DNA of 64,000 bases from Dethiosulfatarculus sandiegensis (GTDB lineage: Bacteria; Desulfobacterota; Desulfarculia; Desulfarculales; Desulfarculaceae): assembly GCF_000931935.2 (NCBI RefSeq), contig NZ_AZAC01000011.1, forward strand, positions 62,001 through 126,000. The letters are read 5' to 3'. This document shows positions 44,998 through 54,250 of the stretch, one piece after another (the stretch's first letter is position 1; each line of letters begins with the position of its first letter). A program made the translations under genes and the position numbers. Under the pieces are notes generated by a model, which did no database searches, was not told the origin of the DNA, and was given only the letters and a program-made list of their open reading frames with translations.

Positions 44998-46983
44998 CTA
45001 ACCAGCCAAAGACTCATCGGTGAGGCAGGCCAGATCAACAACCTGTATTTCCTCCTCCAAGTTCATGGCCTTGACTGCGTCGGTAAGCATTATCAAGCAC
45101 AAAGGGCAGGCCGTAACCAAATATTCAGCGCCGGTCTCCCTGGCCTGGGCCACCCTCAAATGGGATATCTGGGTTTCGGCCCCATCAAGCTCCGCGTTCC
45201 ACATGCGACCGCCGCCTGCTCCGCAGCAAAGGCTATTCTGATGGTGATCCGCCATCTCCCTGACTGTCAACCCCAGGGATTTCAAGACCCTGCGAGGCGG
45301 ATCAAAAATGCCGCGGTGCCTCCCCAGATAGCAAGGATCGTGAAAAGCAGCCGTCTTTCCTTCCAGAACACCGGGTTTTATAATCCGGCGTTCAATAAGA
45401 TTATCCAAAACCTGGCTGTAGTGCCAAACCTCGGGCAGGGAATTTATCTCGGATTTCAATTCTCCGGCCAGGGGAGGATATTCTTGAGTCATGGTATATG
45501 CGCAATGGGGACTCATGGTCACCACTTTATGAACTTCCCTTGCCTCCATAAGCTCAAGCGCATCCTCGGCCAGCATTTCAAACAGCCCGTTTTCGCCCAA
45601 TCTTCTGGCCAGGTCACCGCAACAGGGCTCTTTTTTACCTAAAGCTCCGGTGGTAAGACCGGCCCTCAGCATTATCCGGGCCATGGCCCGGGCCATGGGC
45701 GTGGCCGTGGCATCCAGGGAGGTGGTGCAGCCCGCAAACAACAGCCAGTCCACTTTAGCTTTATTTTTGGCCAGATCCACCAAATCAAGTTCCTTGACCC
45801 AAGCAGCCTTTTTCTTGCGGGTCGCGCCCCAGGGATTGCCGTATTTAGTCAGGCTGCCCAGGGCCTTGTTCACCGGCCCCGGAACTTCGGTGCCCTGCTC
45901 TATCACATTACCACGCATATTCAGCAAAAGATCCAAAGGGCTGTTCATTACCGGGCAAACTTCTTTGCAAGCCCCACAGGTGGTGCAGTAAAAGGCCTCT
46001 TGAGCCGAAAGGGTTGTCTCGCTCCCTCTATCTGACAGGCCGCCCTTCCCCAAAAAAACTCCGCCTTGGGGGGCGTTTTTTAAACGTGCGTATTCTGCAA
46101 ATTCCTTGGTAAAGGCCCTGGGAGAGAGGCCCTCACCTGCCCGGCTGGAAGGGCAAACCAGCTCGCAACGATTACATTGAGCGCAGGCATCGGCGCTCAA
46201 AAGGTTTTCAAACCAAAACTCAGCCCCTTTTTCTTCCCAGTCTTCGGCGGAAACATAAACCCGTTTGCGAGTCAGGGCCAGATTCAGGGGAGCGGCCAGG
46301 GAATGCCAGAGCTTGAACCAGGGTAAAAAAGCCACCAACGTCAGGGAGGCCAAGGCGTGAATCCACCAGACCCCGGCCAGGGCGGCGGCCCCTGGCGGCT
46401 CGGCAGGCCACAAAATACCGGCCAGCCAAAAACCCACAGGCTGGCTCCAACTCCAGGGAGGCCTCACCACAGCCAGCCTGGCGGCCTCGGCCAGAAAACC
46501 GGTCAAGCCAACCAACAGTAAAAGAGCCAAAAGTCCCCAATCCTGCCAATTGCCCGGTAAACGGGATCCGGAGAGAATAATCCTCCTTAGAAAAAGTCCT
46601 GCCGCGCCGAGCACAAAAACAATGCCTGCCAGATCCAGGGTCAGGGCAAAAACCAGATAAATACGGCCGTTTAAAAAGGTCAAAATCCATTCATGAAAGG
46701 ATAAAAGACAGGTTCCCAGAAAAAGAATCAAAAAACCCCAAAGGACCATACAGTGAAGCAATGCGGCCAGGGGGTCTTGCATCCATAAACGTCCCAGCAA
46801 AAGGCCGTTTTTCACCAAGCCTCCCAAGGAAAATTTAAACCGGGCCGGATAGCCCTTTTGCCAGACAGTTATGCGGGAATAAACGCCTGCTGCAAAAATA
46901 CAGACCGCCAAAAAGGCCAGCAAATAAAAGGGCCAGGCAGGGCCTGACCCGAAAAAAGTTTCTCTTGCCGCACTAGTATCCAT
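44998..46983 (-). CDS. Membrane-bound heterodisulfide-reductase-like (HdrED/DsrMK-type) Fe-S oxidoreductase
   Basis: A 661-residue fusion. Residues about 15-240 form a five- to six-helix NarI/DsrM-like cytochrome b domain with candidate haem histidines (H78, H97, H209, H227). Two [4Fe-4S] motifs follow: C267, C270, C273, C277 (CAQCNRCELVCP) and C333, C336, C339, C343 (CTTCGACKEVCP). Two CCG domains (CCG at 454-456 with C419, CCG at 586-588 with C551) would bind the special [4Fe-4S] that reacts with a disulfide, as in HdrB/HdrD. It probably passes menaquinol electrons to a cytoplasmic acceptor, or the reverse. Similar genes often sit beside acyl-CoA dehydrogenase/ETF genes, but here none is adjacent. 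Confidence 0.88.
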   Translation of the reverse strand: MDTSAARETFFGSGPAWPFYLLAFLAVCIFAAGVYSRITVWQKGYPARFKFSLGGLVKNGLLLGRLWMQDPLAALLHCMVLWGFLILFLGTCLLSFHEWILTFLNGRIYLVFALTLDLAGIVFVLGAAGLFLRRIILSGSRLPGNWQDWGLLALLLLVGLTGFLAEAARLAVVRPPWSWSQPVGFWLAGILWPAEPPGAAALAGVWWIHALASLTLVAFLPWFKLWHSLAAPLNLALTRKRVYVSAEDWEEKGAEFWFENLLSADACAQCNRCELVCPSSRAGEGLSPRAFTKEFAEYARLKNAPQGGVFLGKGGLSDRGSETTLSAQEAFYCTTCGACKEVCPVMNSPLDLLLNMRGNVIEQGTEVPGPVNKALGSLTKYGNPWGATRKKKAAWVKELDLVDLAKNKAKVDWLLFAGCTTSLDATATPMARAMARIMLRAGLTTGALGKKEPCCGDLARRLGENGLFEMLAEDALELMEAREVHKVVTMSPHCAYTMTQEYPPLAGELKSEINSLPEVWHYSQVLDNLIERRIIKPGVLEGKTAAFHDPCYLGRHRGIFDPPRRVLKSLGLTVREMADHHQNSLCCGAGGGRMWNAELDGAETQISHLRVAQARETGAEYLVTACPLCLIMLTDAVKAMNLEEEIQVVDLACLTDESLAG

Positions 46984-47093
46984 TGAAGCCCCCTTGAGAT
47001 AAGCACAGGTTCAAGCAAGAACACGCACTTCACCCTTTTTTCGATCTCAAAAGACCGGCAAAAGGTTGCACACCCGGGGGCTTCATCTCTTAA

Positions 47094-47831
47094 TCAGCCC
47101 GTCCGGGCCATCAACTCCTCCACCCGCTTGGCGTCTTCAGGGCGATCCACCTCAGGGGAATCCCAGGTGCTCACCACCAGACGGATGGTGCAGCCCTGCT
47201 CCAAGGTCCTAAGCTGTTCCAGCTTTTCAATATTCTCCAGCCTGCCGCTTTCAAACTCCTGGAAGCGGTCCAAAAAGGACTTGCGGTAAATGTAAACCCC
47301 CAGGTGTTTGTAATAGGTGACTTCTCCACCATCACGGGGATAGGGTATGGCCTGGCGGGAGAAATAAAGGGCATTTCCCTTTTGGTCCATCACGGCCTTG
47401 ACGTGATTGGGGTCGTCTATCTCTTCGGGCCTGGTTATGACCACCACAGGTGTGGCCATATCCAGGTCCGGTTCTTTTTGCATGGGCGCAGCTATCTGGT
47501 CAATCAAGGCAGGGGGCAAAAGCGGCTGATCCCCCTGCACATTGATCACCAGTTCATCAGGACCCAGTCCCAGCTCACCGGCGGCCAATGCCACCCGGTC
47601 ACTGCCGGTGCGCATCTTGGCCGGGGTCATTATGGCCCTGCCGCCAAAGGCCTCAACAGCCTCCTTGATGCGCTCGTCATCCGTGGCCACAGCCACGGTT
47701 TCTACATTTTCAGCCTGGCCCGCCCGTTCCATGACATGCTGGATCATGGGTTTGCCCTGTATCAGGGTCAAAGGCTTGCCCGGAAAACGGCTGGAGCCGT
47801 AGCGAGCCGGGATTATTACGTGTAGGGACAA
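47094..47831 (-). CDS. kdsB: CMP-Kdo synthetase type cytidylyltransferase, probably acting on Kdo8N
   Basis: A 245-residue enzyme with the KdsB motifs IPARYGSSRFPGKPL (CTP binding), VAVATDDERIKEA, VINVQGDQPLLPP and a HLGVYIYRKSFLD segment. It activates Kdo, or its 8-amino form, with CMP for LPS inner-core assembly. It begins with a TTG at 47831, 4 bp after the stop of the aminotransferase gene, with no separate ribosome binding site, so translation is probably coupled. With the aminotransferase and the alcohol dehydrogenase just upstream it matches the kdnB-kdnA-kdsB set described in Shewanella. Confidence 0.9.
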   Translation of the reverse strand: MSLHVIIPARYGSSRFPGKPLTLIQGKPMIQHVMERAGQAENVETVAVATDDERIKEAVEAFGGRAIMTPAKMRTGSDRVALAAGELGLGPDELVINVQGDQPLLPPALIDQIAAPMQKEPDLDMATPVVVITRPEEIDDPNHVKAVMDQKGNALYFSRQAIPYPRDGGEVTYYKHLGVYIYRKSFLDRFQEFESGRLENIEKLEQLRTLEQGCTIRLVVSTWDSPEVDRPEDAKRVEELMARTG

Positions 47832-47835
47832 TTAA

Positions 47836-49029
47836 CTACCACTCCGACACAGATTGATTAATAGCTTGGGTCATTTGCTTCAGTTTATCTTCATCCCAAC
47901 CAAGCATGATCTGCCAGGAAAGGCAACGGTCCAAAAGTGCGGTTGTGCGGGGCAAGGCGGCGGGGTCGTAGTTTAAGTCTCCCTCGGGCCGTTTAAAAGG
48001 CCAGCCGCTTCTGATCACCGAGGAACCGGCATGAAGGTGCTCCCAATGGGCATAGTTGTGCCAGGTGTTCACCCCCCAGGGCACAGGCGCGGCCCCGTGT
48101 TTGGCCAATAATTCGGCCAATTTTTTAGCCTGCTCGGCATCGGGCATGAACCAGGAAATAAAAGTGGCCGTGTCTCCGGCCTCGTCCGGCACATGGCGGA
48201 AGGTGAGCCCGGGAACCCTCTCCAGAGCCTCCTTAAGGGCGGCCTTGGTTTGTTTCTGGGTTTCAAGCATCTTCGGCAGCTTGGCCAGCTGAGCCAGACC
48301 GACCGCACCCTGCATCTCGTTCATGCGGCAGTTAAAGCCGTAAAAACGGCGTCCCTCATTGCCCCTGCCCACGGGCCTGTGGTCATGACCATGGTCATGA
48401 TATTCACTTGCCCTGACATAGAGTTCCTCATCATTTGTAATGACCATGCCCCCCTCGCCGCAGGTGAGGGTCTTGACCGGATCAAAGGAAAGGGTGCCCA
48501 TGCGGCCAAAGGTGCCGAGCGCCTTGCCGTCCAAGGTGCCGCCCACGCTCTGGGCCGTATCCTCCATAACCGGAATGCCGTGTTTGTCCGCCACAGCCAT
48601 GATCTCTTTGATCCTGGCGGCCGCCCCCATCATGTGCACCGGAATTATAAGACGGGTTTTATCGGTTATCTTGGCCTCAAGGTCTTCGGGGTCCAGGCAA
48701 AGGGTGTCGTCGATCTCGCAGAAGACCGGTGTGGCCCCGGCATCCAGAATTGATTCCCAGGTGGCCACAAAGGTGAAGCCCTGGGTGATGACCTCGTCGC
48801 CGGGTCCGATCCCCAGGCTGGCCAGGGCCACCTTAAGGGCGGTGGTTCCGCTGGTCACGGCCAGGGCGTGGGAGCAACCGGCGAAATCGGCATAGGCCTT
48901 TTCAAACTCGCGGACCGTGTAAACACCTTTACGTTCATTGGCGAATTCGTAACGAAAAAGAACCTTGCGTTCCATGACCTCGGCCACGGCGTTTTTTTCT
49001 TCTTCACCCAACCATTCAAATCCAGGCAT
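47836..49029 (-). CDS. kdnA: DegT/DnrJ/EryC1 aminotransferase, predicted KdnA
   Basis: A 397-residue PLP enzyme of the sugar aminotransferase family. ALAVTSGTTALKVALASLGI starts it, GPGDEVITQGFTFVATWESI follows, VMEDTAQSVGGTLDGK carries the Asp that contacts PLP, and the lysine forming the internal aldimine lies in LSFDPVKTLTCGEGG. Direct coupling to kdsB and nearness to an iron-type alcohol dehydrogenase suggest that it aminates the 8-oxo intermediate of Kdo, as KdnA does in Shewanella, with glutamate as donor. ATG 49029 is chosen: AAGGAG lies five bases upstream; a GTG at 49035 is less likely. Confidence 0.8.
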   Translation of the reverse strand: MPGFEWLGEEEKNAVAEVMERKVLFRYEFANERKGVYTVREFEKAYADFAGCSHALAVTSGTTALKVALASLGIGPGDEVITQGFTFVATWESILDAGATPVFCEIDDTLCLDPEDLEAKITDKTRLIIPVHMMGAAARIKEIMAVADKHGIPVMEDTAQSVGGTLDGKALGTFGRMGTLSFDPVKTLTCGEGGMVITNDEELYVRASEYHDHGHDHRPVGRGNEGRRFYGFNCRMNEMQGAVGLAQLAKLPKMLETQKQTKAALKEALERVPGLTFRHVPDEAGDTATFISWFMPDAEQAKKLAELLAKHGAAPVPWGVNTWHNYAHWEHLHAGSSVIRSGWPFKRPEGDLNYDPAALPRTTALLDRCLSWQIMLGWDEDKLKQMTQAINQSVSEW

Positions 49030-49035
49030 TTTCAC

Positions 49036-49358
49036 TCCTTTTTGCGCTTAGGCAAGGACACAGAATGTCATTTTGCCTTGCGCCGGGCCAACCGGCTCTC
49101 CCACTGGTTGTTCTTTTAAGGCCGGCGGCCAATTAATCGGTTTAAAATATCACAGTCATCACTGAACGCCCTTTAAAAAATTAAGAATCTGCATTTATGC
49201 CAAAGGGCCTTTTGCACCCGAAACAAAACTGACAACAGCATAATATTTAAAGGTGGGGCCCAAAATGTGCGTTCAGGAATTTATTCGGGCTTCAGGAGGC
49301 GAAAACGGACCGCCCCCTGAAGCGGGTAAGGTCAAAAGCACTTATATCAGGCAGCAGC
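49036..49358. other. Spacer between kdnB and kdnA with a hairpin
   Basis: About 320 bp with no gene. CTTCAGG (49290-49296) pairs with CCTGAAG (49316-49322), with further GC pairing inside, but no T-run follows on the minus strand. It could partly terminate the alcohol dehydrogenase transcript, so kdnA and kdsB may also have their own promoter. Confidence 0.4.
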
Positions 49359-50522
49359 CTAAACGCCAAAAGCGTCTTCGTATAAGGAAGCAAGATCTTC
49401 GGCTGTCACCTTGCGGGGATTATTGGCAATGGGCCTGGCCACAGTCATGGCCTTTTCCGCCCAGGCCTTTATCTCGTCTTTGGGAAGCTTAAGCTCGTGC
49501 AGGGTGGGGGGTATGCCGACGTCACTGCCCAGGGAATAAACCTCTTCCACGCAGGCCTCGGCAAGCTCCCTCTCGGTCATGGAATCAGGCAGTTCGGCCA
49601 GGGCCCTGCCCATATCCGCAAAGCGGTCGGGGCAGGCCATGACATTGTATTCCAGCACATAGGGCAACAACACGGCATTGGCCTCGCCATGCGGCACATC
49701 ATGGAAAGCGCCCAAGGGATAAGCCATGGCGTGGACCGCGCCCACTCCGGCCTGAGCCAGGGCCAAACCGGCATAGTAAGCTCCCAGAAGCATGCCCTCC
49801 CTGGCCTCCAGGTTTTCACCGTTGGCCACGGCCTTCCTTAAATTTTCGCCGATAAGGGCAATGGCGATCAGGGCGTTGTTGTCGCTGATGGGGTTGGCCG
49901 CCAGGCTGGTATAGGCTTCCATGGCATGGGTCAGGGCGTCTATTCCGGTGGTGGCGGTCACATACTCAGGGCAGGTGACGGTGAGCAAGGGATCCAGCAT
50001 GGCGGTATGGGGATACAGAAAGCGCCCGTTTATCCCACCCTTGAATTTGTCTGAACGCCTGGTAAAGACAGCGGTGAAGGTAACCTCGCTGCCCGTGCCC
50101 GCAGTGGTGGGCAGGCAGATAACCGGCTTTCCCGGTTCCTTGACCAGGTCCAGTCCCACATAATCCACAGCCTTGCCGGGGTTGGTCAGCAGGACCGAAG
50201 CCGCCTTGGCCATGTCCAGGGCGCTGCCGCCGCCAATACCGACCACAACGTCGGCCATGGCGCCCCGTCCGGCCTGGGCCGCTTCGTCAGCTTCCGCCGG
50301 TTCAGGCTCTCTGGTCAATCCGCTGAAAACCGTTGTCTCAAGTCCCGCGTCTTCCAGGCTTTTCAGGGCGGGTTCCGCAACGCCGGCCTCAAGCACATTG
50401 GGGTCCACAACGACCAAAACGGATTTGGCTCCCAGAAGCTTTGCTTCCGCTCCCAATTCAGAGGCGCACCCCTGCCCGAAAATCGTTCTGCGCACCCCTT
50501 CCAGGGTGAATTGAGTCACCAT
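49359..50522 (-). CDS. kdnB: Iron-containing alcohol dehydrogenase, predicted KdnB
   Basis: A 387-residue group III (iron-dependent) alcohol dehydrogenase. VVVGIGGGSALDMAKAASVL binds NAD, PVICLPTTAGTGSEVTFTAV is the family signature, and the metal is held by D and H in TTGIDALTHAMEAYTS and by the histidines of GAVHAMAYPLGAFHDVPHGE. By itself the family is broad. Next to kdnA and kdsB it fits KdnB, the NAD-dependent enzyme that oxidises C8 of Kdo before amination. GAGGAAG precedes ATG 50522; an open frame to 50651 lacks a better start. Confidence 0.78.
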   Translation of the reverse strand: MVTQFTLEGVRRTIFGQGCASELGAEAKLLGAKSVLVVVDPNVLEAGVAEPALKSLEDAGLETTVFSGLTREPEPAEADEAAQAGRGAMADVVVGIGGGSALDMAKAASVLLTNPGKAVDYVGLDLVKEPGKPVICLPTTAGTGSEVTFTAVFTRRSDKFKGGINGRFLYPHTAMLDPLLTVTCPEYVTATTGIDALTHAMEAYTSLAANPISDNNALIAIALIGENLRKAVANGENLEAREGMLLGAYYAGLALAQAGVGAVHAMAYPLGAFHDVPHGEANAVLLPYVLEYNVMACPDRFADMGRALAELPDSMTERELAEACVEEVYSLGSDVGIPPTLHELKLPKDEIKAWAEKAMTVARPIANNPRKVTAEDLASLYEDAFGV

Positions 50523-51091
50523 ATTACTTCCTCGATTTAAATTATTTTTGGTTGTTTTAAAACGGCAGGTTTCATGAAAAAACCTCATCGCTCGGGAAAA
50601 AAGTGGTCGGCATGATAAAAATAAGCCGTCCATCCAGGGCATGTTCTTCATATCCTGGCGTTATTTTGGTAAATCGCACCTAAAAGCGCAACACATCAGC
50701 CTCTTGATGGTAGCATAAGAGTATGAAATGTAAAGCACCGGGGCTAAGTGGGAACTATATACCGATTTATTGAGCCTGCCACCCCGGCCCCTAATTTACG
50801 GGAAAAGACATAAAAAAGGCAAAAAGCGCAAGGAACACCACTGTCTCATTTCAAAAACAGTTTTTCAGGTCACATAGTTGCCGCTTGACCCCGCATAAAA
50901 GGCGGTGCTAGCCTCGAAGAATTAGGTAGCATAGATCCATCCTTTTGATTTGCTTGCCGGATCTGGTTTTGTTTTTTAGATGATTCCAAATAAGCTATAG
51001 GGCTATTACAATTATGTGATGCGAGCGGGCCGGTGGTTTAGACAAGGCCAAGCCGAAAGTGCCTTTCTTCCCAATTCAATGGAGGGATACA
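50523..51091. other. Divergent intergenic region kdnB / pfk
   Basis: About 570 bp between divergent genes, partly AT-rich. Promoters for both directions are expected. I see no strong hairpin, repeat or further gene. An open frame at 51016-51222 overlaps the pfk start in another phase and is not credible. Confidence 0.45.
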
Positions 51092-52429
51092 GTGCAGTCC
51101 ATCATCCGAAACCTGAAACCCGAAGACACCAAAATCCAAAGTCTGGGGCCTGCCAAAATTCAAAACCCCATCATCACCAGGCAAGGAGACAGTCCGGGCT
51201 TCAGGCATTTTATCGACAATAATGAGTTTGTCAGGGTTAACCCTTTCGTAATGGACACAGCGGACTCATGTGAACCCAGGGAAGTGACCTTTGAACTGGC
51301 CGGTCCCCGCTCCAAAATTTATTTCGACCCCACCAAACTGAAGGCGGCCATTGTCACCTGCGGGGGCATGTGCCCGGGGATCAATTCCCTGGTCCGCTCA
51401 ATAGTTTTACAGCTCCACCACATTTACGGAGTCACCAACGTGGTCGGCATAAAATTCGGGCTCCAGGGTTTCATCCCCAAGTTCGGCCACGACATTGTGG
51501 AGCTCACCCCTACGTTGGTGGAAGGCATACACGGACGGGGAGGTTCTTATCTCGGCATGAGTCGAGGCTCCCAATCCATGGAAGAGATCGTGGATTCCCT
51601 GGAAAGGCTCAATCTAGGTCTTTTGTTCATGATCGGAGGCGACGGCACCCTGCGGGCCTCCAGGGCCATAGTGGAGGAGATAACCAAAAGAGGCCTTAAA
51701 ACGGGAGTGGTCTCCATTCCCAAGACCATTGATAACGACATCTGCTTTGTCAGCAAGACCTTTGGTTTTCAAACTGCGGTGGAGGAGGCTGCTCAAGCCA
51801 TTTTAGGCGCCCACAATGAAGCGACCGGCGCGCCGAACGGAGTGGGGTTGGTAAAGCTCATGGGGCGAATGAGCGGATTTGTGGCGGCCCATGCCACCTT
51901 GGCCCTGACCGAGGTCAACTTCTGCCTGATTCCTGAGGTGGAATTTGACTTGGAAGGCGAACGCGGGCTTTTAAAGCACTTGGAAGACAGAATAAGGGAC
52001 CGAGGCCATGCCGTTGTTGTGGTGGCCGAAGGCGCGGGCCAGAATATCTTTACCGAGGAAGACCTGGGTAGAGACGCAAGCGGCAACCTGCGCCTGGGAG
52101 ACATCGGGACTTATCTCAAAAAACGTATCAACCAGCACTTTGAGGGAAAAAACATTGAGCTGAACCTGAAATACATAGATCCCTCATATCTGATTCGCTC
52201 TGTGCCTTGTAATTCAAACGATCGCATCTACACAGGTTTTTTGGGACACGCGGCTGTCCACGCGGCTTTGACCGGCAAGACCGGGATGATGGTCTCCCAA
52301 TGGGACAACCACTTTGTCCATGTGCCTGTGGAACTGGCCATAAAAAACCGCAAAAAAGTGGACCCCGAGGGCAGTCTTTGGCGTTCCGTGCGGGAAGCCA
52401 CCGGACAACCCCATATGGTGAATGAATAA
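51092..52429 (+). CDS. ATP-dependent 6-phosphofructokinase (plant/trypanosome-like clade)
   Basis: A 445-residue enzyme of the phosphofructokinase superfamily. It has CGGMCPGINSLVRSIV at the nucleotide site, FMIGGDGTLRAS, and the catalytic loop IPKTIDNDICF. GGDG, with glycine where PPi-dependent enzymes have aspartate, together with PKTIDND is the combination of the ATP-using plant and trypanosome clade. It also has LVKLMGRMSGF and IPEVEFDLEG. It makes fructose 1,6-bisphosphate. The start is GTG 51092, with GGAGGG nine bases upstream. Phosphate-donor choice is inferred. Confidence 0.85.
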   Translation: MQSIIRNLKPEDTKIQSLGPAKIQNPIITRQGDSPGFRHFIDNNEFVRVNPFVMDTADSCEPREVTFELAGPRSKIYFDPTKLKAAIVTCGGMCPGINSLVRSIVLQLHHIYGVTNVVGIKFGLQGFIPKFGHDIVELTPTLVEGIHGRGGSYLGMSRGSQSMEEIVDSLERLNLGLLFMIGGDGTLRASRAIVEEITKRGLKTGVVSIPKTIDNDICFVSKTFGFQTAVEEAAQAILGAHNEATGAPNGVGLVKLMGRMSGFVAAHATLALTEVNFCLIPEVEFDLEGERGLLKHLEDRIRDRGHAVVVVAEGAGQNIFTEEDLGRDASGNLRLGDIGTYLKKRINQHFEGKNIELNLKYIDPSYLIRSVPCNSNDRIYTGFLGHAAVHAALTGKTGMMVSQWDNHFVHVPVELAIKNRKKVDPEGSLWRSVREATGQPHMVNE

Positions 52430-52474
52430 CTGAATTTTTTAGACAAAGAGGGCTGAAAAGCCCCCAGGATGTTG

Positions 52475-52625
52475 ACAAACAGCCTGAACGCGGGCCATGA
52501 AATACCCCTAAAATCAGAGATTTTGGGGACCCCGGATGACGGCCCGCCGAATTGCGAGGATTTCTTAAGACGAGTAATTCGAGCCATTTGGCAAAACCGC
52601 GTTTTTACCAAATGGCCTCTGACAA
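52475..52625. repeat. Dispersed intergenic repeat, copy B, inside a hairpin-rich unit
   Basis: It matches 28701-28855 over about 150 bp with substitutions and small indels. Here the copy sits between two direct repeats of AGGGCTGAAAAGCCCC (near 52449 and 52653). A perfect 10-bp hairpin GACAAAGTCC/GGACTTTGTC with loop AGGA lies at 52621-52644. The whole 52445-52670 stretch is non-coding and may be a mobile or RNA-level repeat element. Confidence 0.5.
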
Positions 52626-52858
52626 AGTCCAGGAGGACTTTGTCAGCAAACTAAGGGCTGAAAAGCCCCGCTTGTCAGGTTAAACTCAGAAGTCGGGCAA
52701 TAAAATATGAAAAGGTGTTCAGAAGGCGCACACCGGTTTAGCACAGGGCATTTTGATCAGCCTTCTTGGCATTTGAACCGACTGTCTTGCCACAGACGGT
52801 TTTTGCTGATAACTTGAGGCTCCAGTTGTTAAATGTCCTTTAAGGAGGCGTAAAACTA

Positions 52859-53191
52859 ATGCAGGTAGACCAGAGTCGGGAAGACAAGGTATTGATTGTT
52901 TCCCTAACCGGACGCTTTGACGCGCAATCCGCCGGAGAAGTGGAGAGCAGCTTAAACAGCTCCATGGAAAAGGGCGAAGTAAATATTCTGGTTGATATGC
53001 AGGGTGTTGAATATATTTCTTCTGCAGGCCTAAGGGTTTTGTTGGCCACCGCCAAAAAGATAAGCGCCCAAAAAGGCAAACTGGTTTTATGCGCCCTTAG
53101 GCCTTATGTTCAAGAAGTATTTGAAGTAGCAGGTTTCAATACTATTTTTCAAATCACCCAGAACACTGAGTCAGCCATGGAGGCTTTTTAG
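52859..53191 (+). CDS. STAS-domain anti-sigma factor antagonist
   Basis: A 110-residue single-domain protein of the SpoIIAA/RsbV type. IVSLTGRFDAQSAGEVESSL is the first strand and helix, LVDMQGVEYISSAGLRVLLA contains the serine that a partner kinase phosphorylates (SSAG), and LCALRPYVQEVFEVAGFNTI completes the fold. It binds and releases an anti-sigma kinase in partner switching. No such kinase is adjacent. AAGGAGGCG precedes the ATG. Confidence 0.9.
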   Translation: MQVDQSREDKVLIVSLTGRFDAQSAGEVESSLNSSMEKGEVNILVDMQGVEYISSAGLRVLLATAKKISAQKGKLVLCALRPYVQEVFEVAGFNTIFQITQNTESAMEAF

Positions 53192-53410
53192 GAAGCCACT
53201 TGAAAGACCGAAACCGCCGAAGCCGCCCTATTAACGGGCGGCAACGATTTTAATAGACGGATATTGCTCTTAGACCTTCCTGTTTGGATCGGGTTAACCC
53301 CAAAAACACAGTTTAATATCCCCGGAAAGGTCACTGCAAATCTCATCACATGTGAAAAGGCCTCCCCTTTTGGCAAAGCGGTGACCAAGTAGACAAAGGC
53401 TCTATAAGGA

Positions 53411-54250
53411 ATGGAAAACCCAAAAAAACCGGTTGAACCCGATTTAGACTACAATCCCCAGGACTTGAAACGCAGGCGCAGAAAAGCCATTTTCATGATC
53501 CTGGGAGTTCTAGCTTTGCTTTCACTTCTCACCTACATCTTCTGGGAGCCTATCTGGCAATACTGCCTTGAACTCTGGGAGCTGCTTAAAGACAAAGAGG
53601 CTTTCAGGGCCCGAATTGAGTCCTATGGAGTCTGGGCCCCGCTGGCCTTTGTGGTATTCCAGGTATTTCAGGTGCTGATCTCCCCCATTCCGGGTGAGTT
53701 GGTCGGTGCAGCCGGAGGTTATGTCTTTGGCTGGTTCCCGTCTTTGGTTTATTCAAGCCTGGGACTTACCGTTGGCTCCTGGATCAATTTCTTTCTGGCC
53801 CGCATGCTGGGCAAAACCTTCATAGAAAAATTGATACCGCCCCATGTGCTGGCCCGAATTTCATTTATCATGGAGCGGCAAGGGGTTGTCGCGGCTTTTA
53901 TCTTCTTTGTGGTTCCCGGCTTTCCCAAGGATTATTTCTGTTACGCCCTGGGGCTTTCCCCCATGAGCTGGCGCATCTTCCTGGTGGTCAGCAGTGCGGG
54001 ACGTATTCCGGGAACCCTTTTACTGAGCCTGCAAGGAGCCATGGTCTACCAGGAAAACTACTGGAGTTTCGTCTGGTTGGGAATTTTAAGCGTGGCTTTT
54101 ATAGCACCGGTGTATATCTGGCGGGAAAAAATCTACGGACTTCTCTACAAGCTCGAACGCGGCAGGGGCCCTATAGTCCCGTCAGAAAACCAACTGCCGC
54201 AAGAAAATAAAGACCAAAATCCGGAGAGCAGCTCAAAAAAAGCTGATTAA
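53411..54250 (+). CDS. VTT-domain (TVP38/TMEM64, DedA-like) membrane protein
   Basis: A 279-residue inner-membrane protein. A charged N-terminus is followed by a helix (FMILGVLALLSLLTYIFW), then the VTT domain: SPIPGELVGAAGGYVFGWFP, GSWINFFLARMLGKTF, and FFVVPGFPKDYFCYALGLSP with the conserved FPKD/PG motif. The C-terminus is hydrophilic. Relatives act in lipid flipping or membrane homeostasis. The role here is inferred. Confidence 0.85.
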   Translation: MENPKKPVEPDLDYNPQDLKRRRRKAIFMILGVLALLSLLTYIFWEPIWQYCLELWELLKDKEAFRARIESYGVWAPLAFVVFQVFQVLISPIPGELVGAAGGYVFGWFPSLVYSSLGLTVGSWINFFLARMLGKTFIEKLIPPHVLARISFIMERQGVVAAFIFFVVPGFPKDYFCYALGLSPMSWRIFLVVSSAGRIPGTLLLSLQGAMVYQENYWSFVWLGILSVAFIAPVYIWREKIYGLLYKLERGRGPIVPSENQLPQENKDQNPESSSKKAD

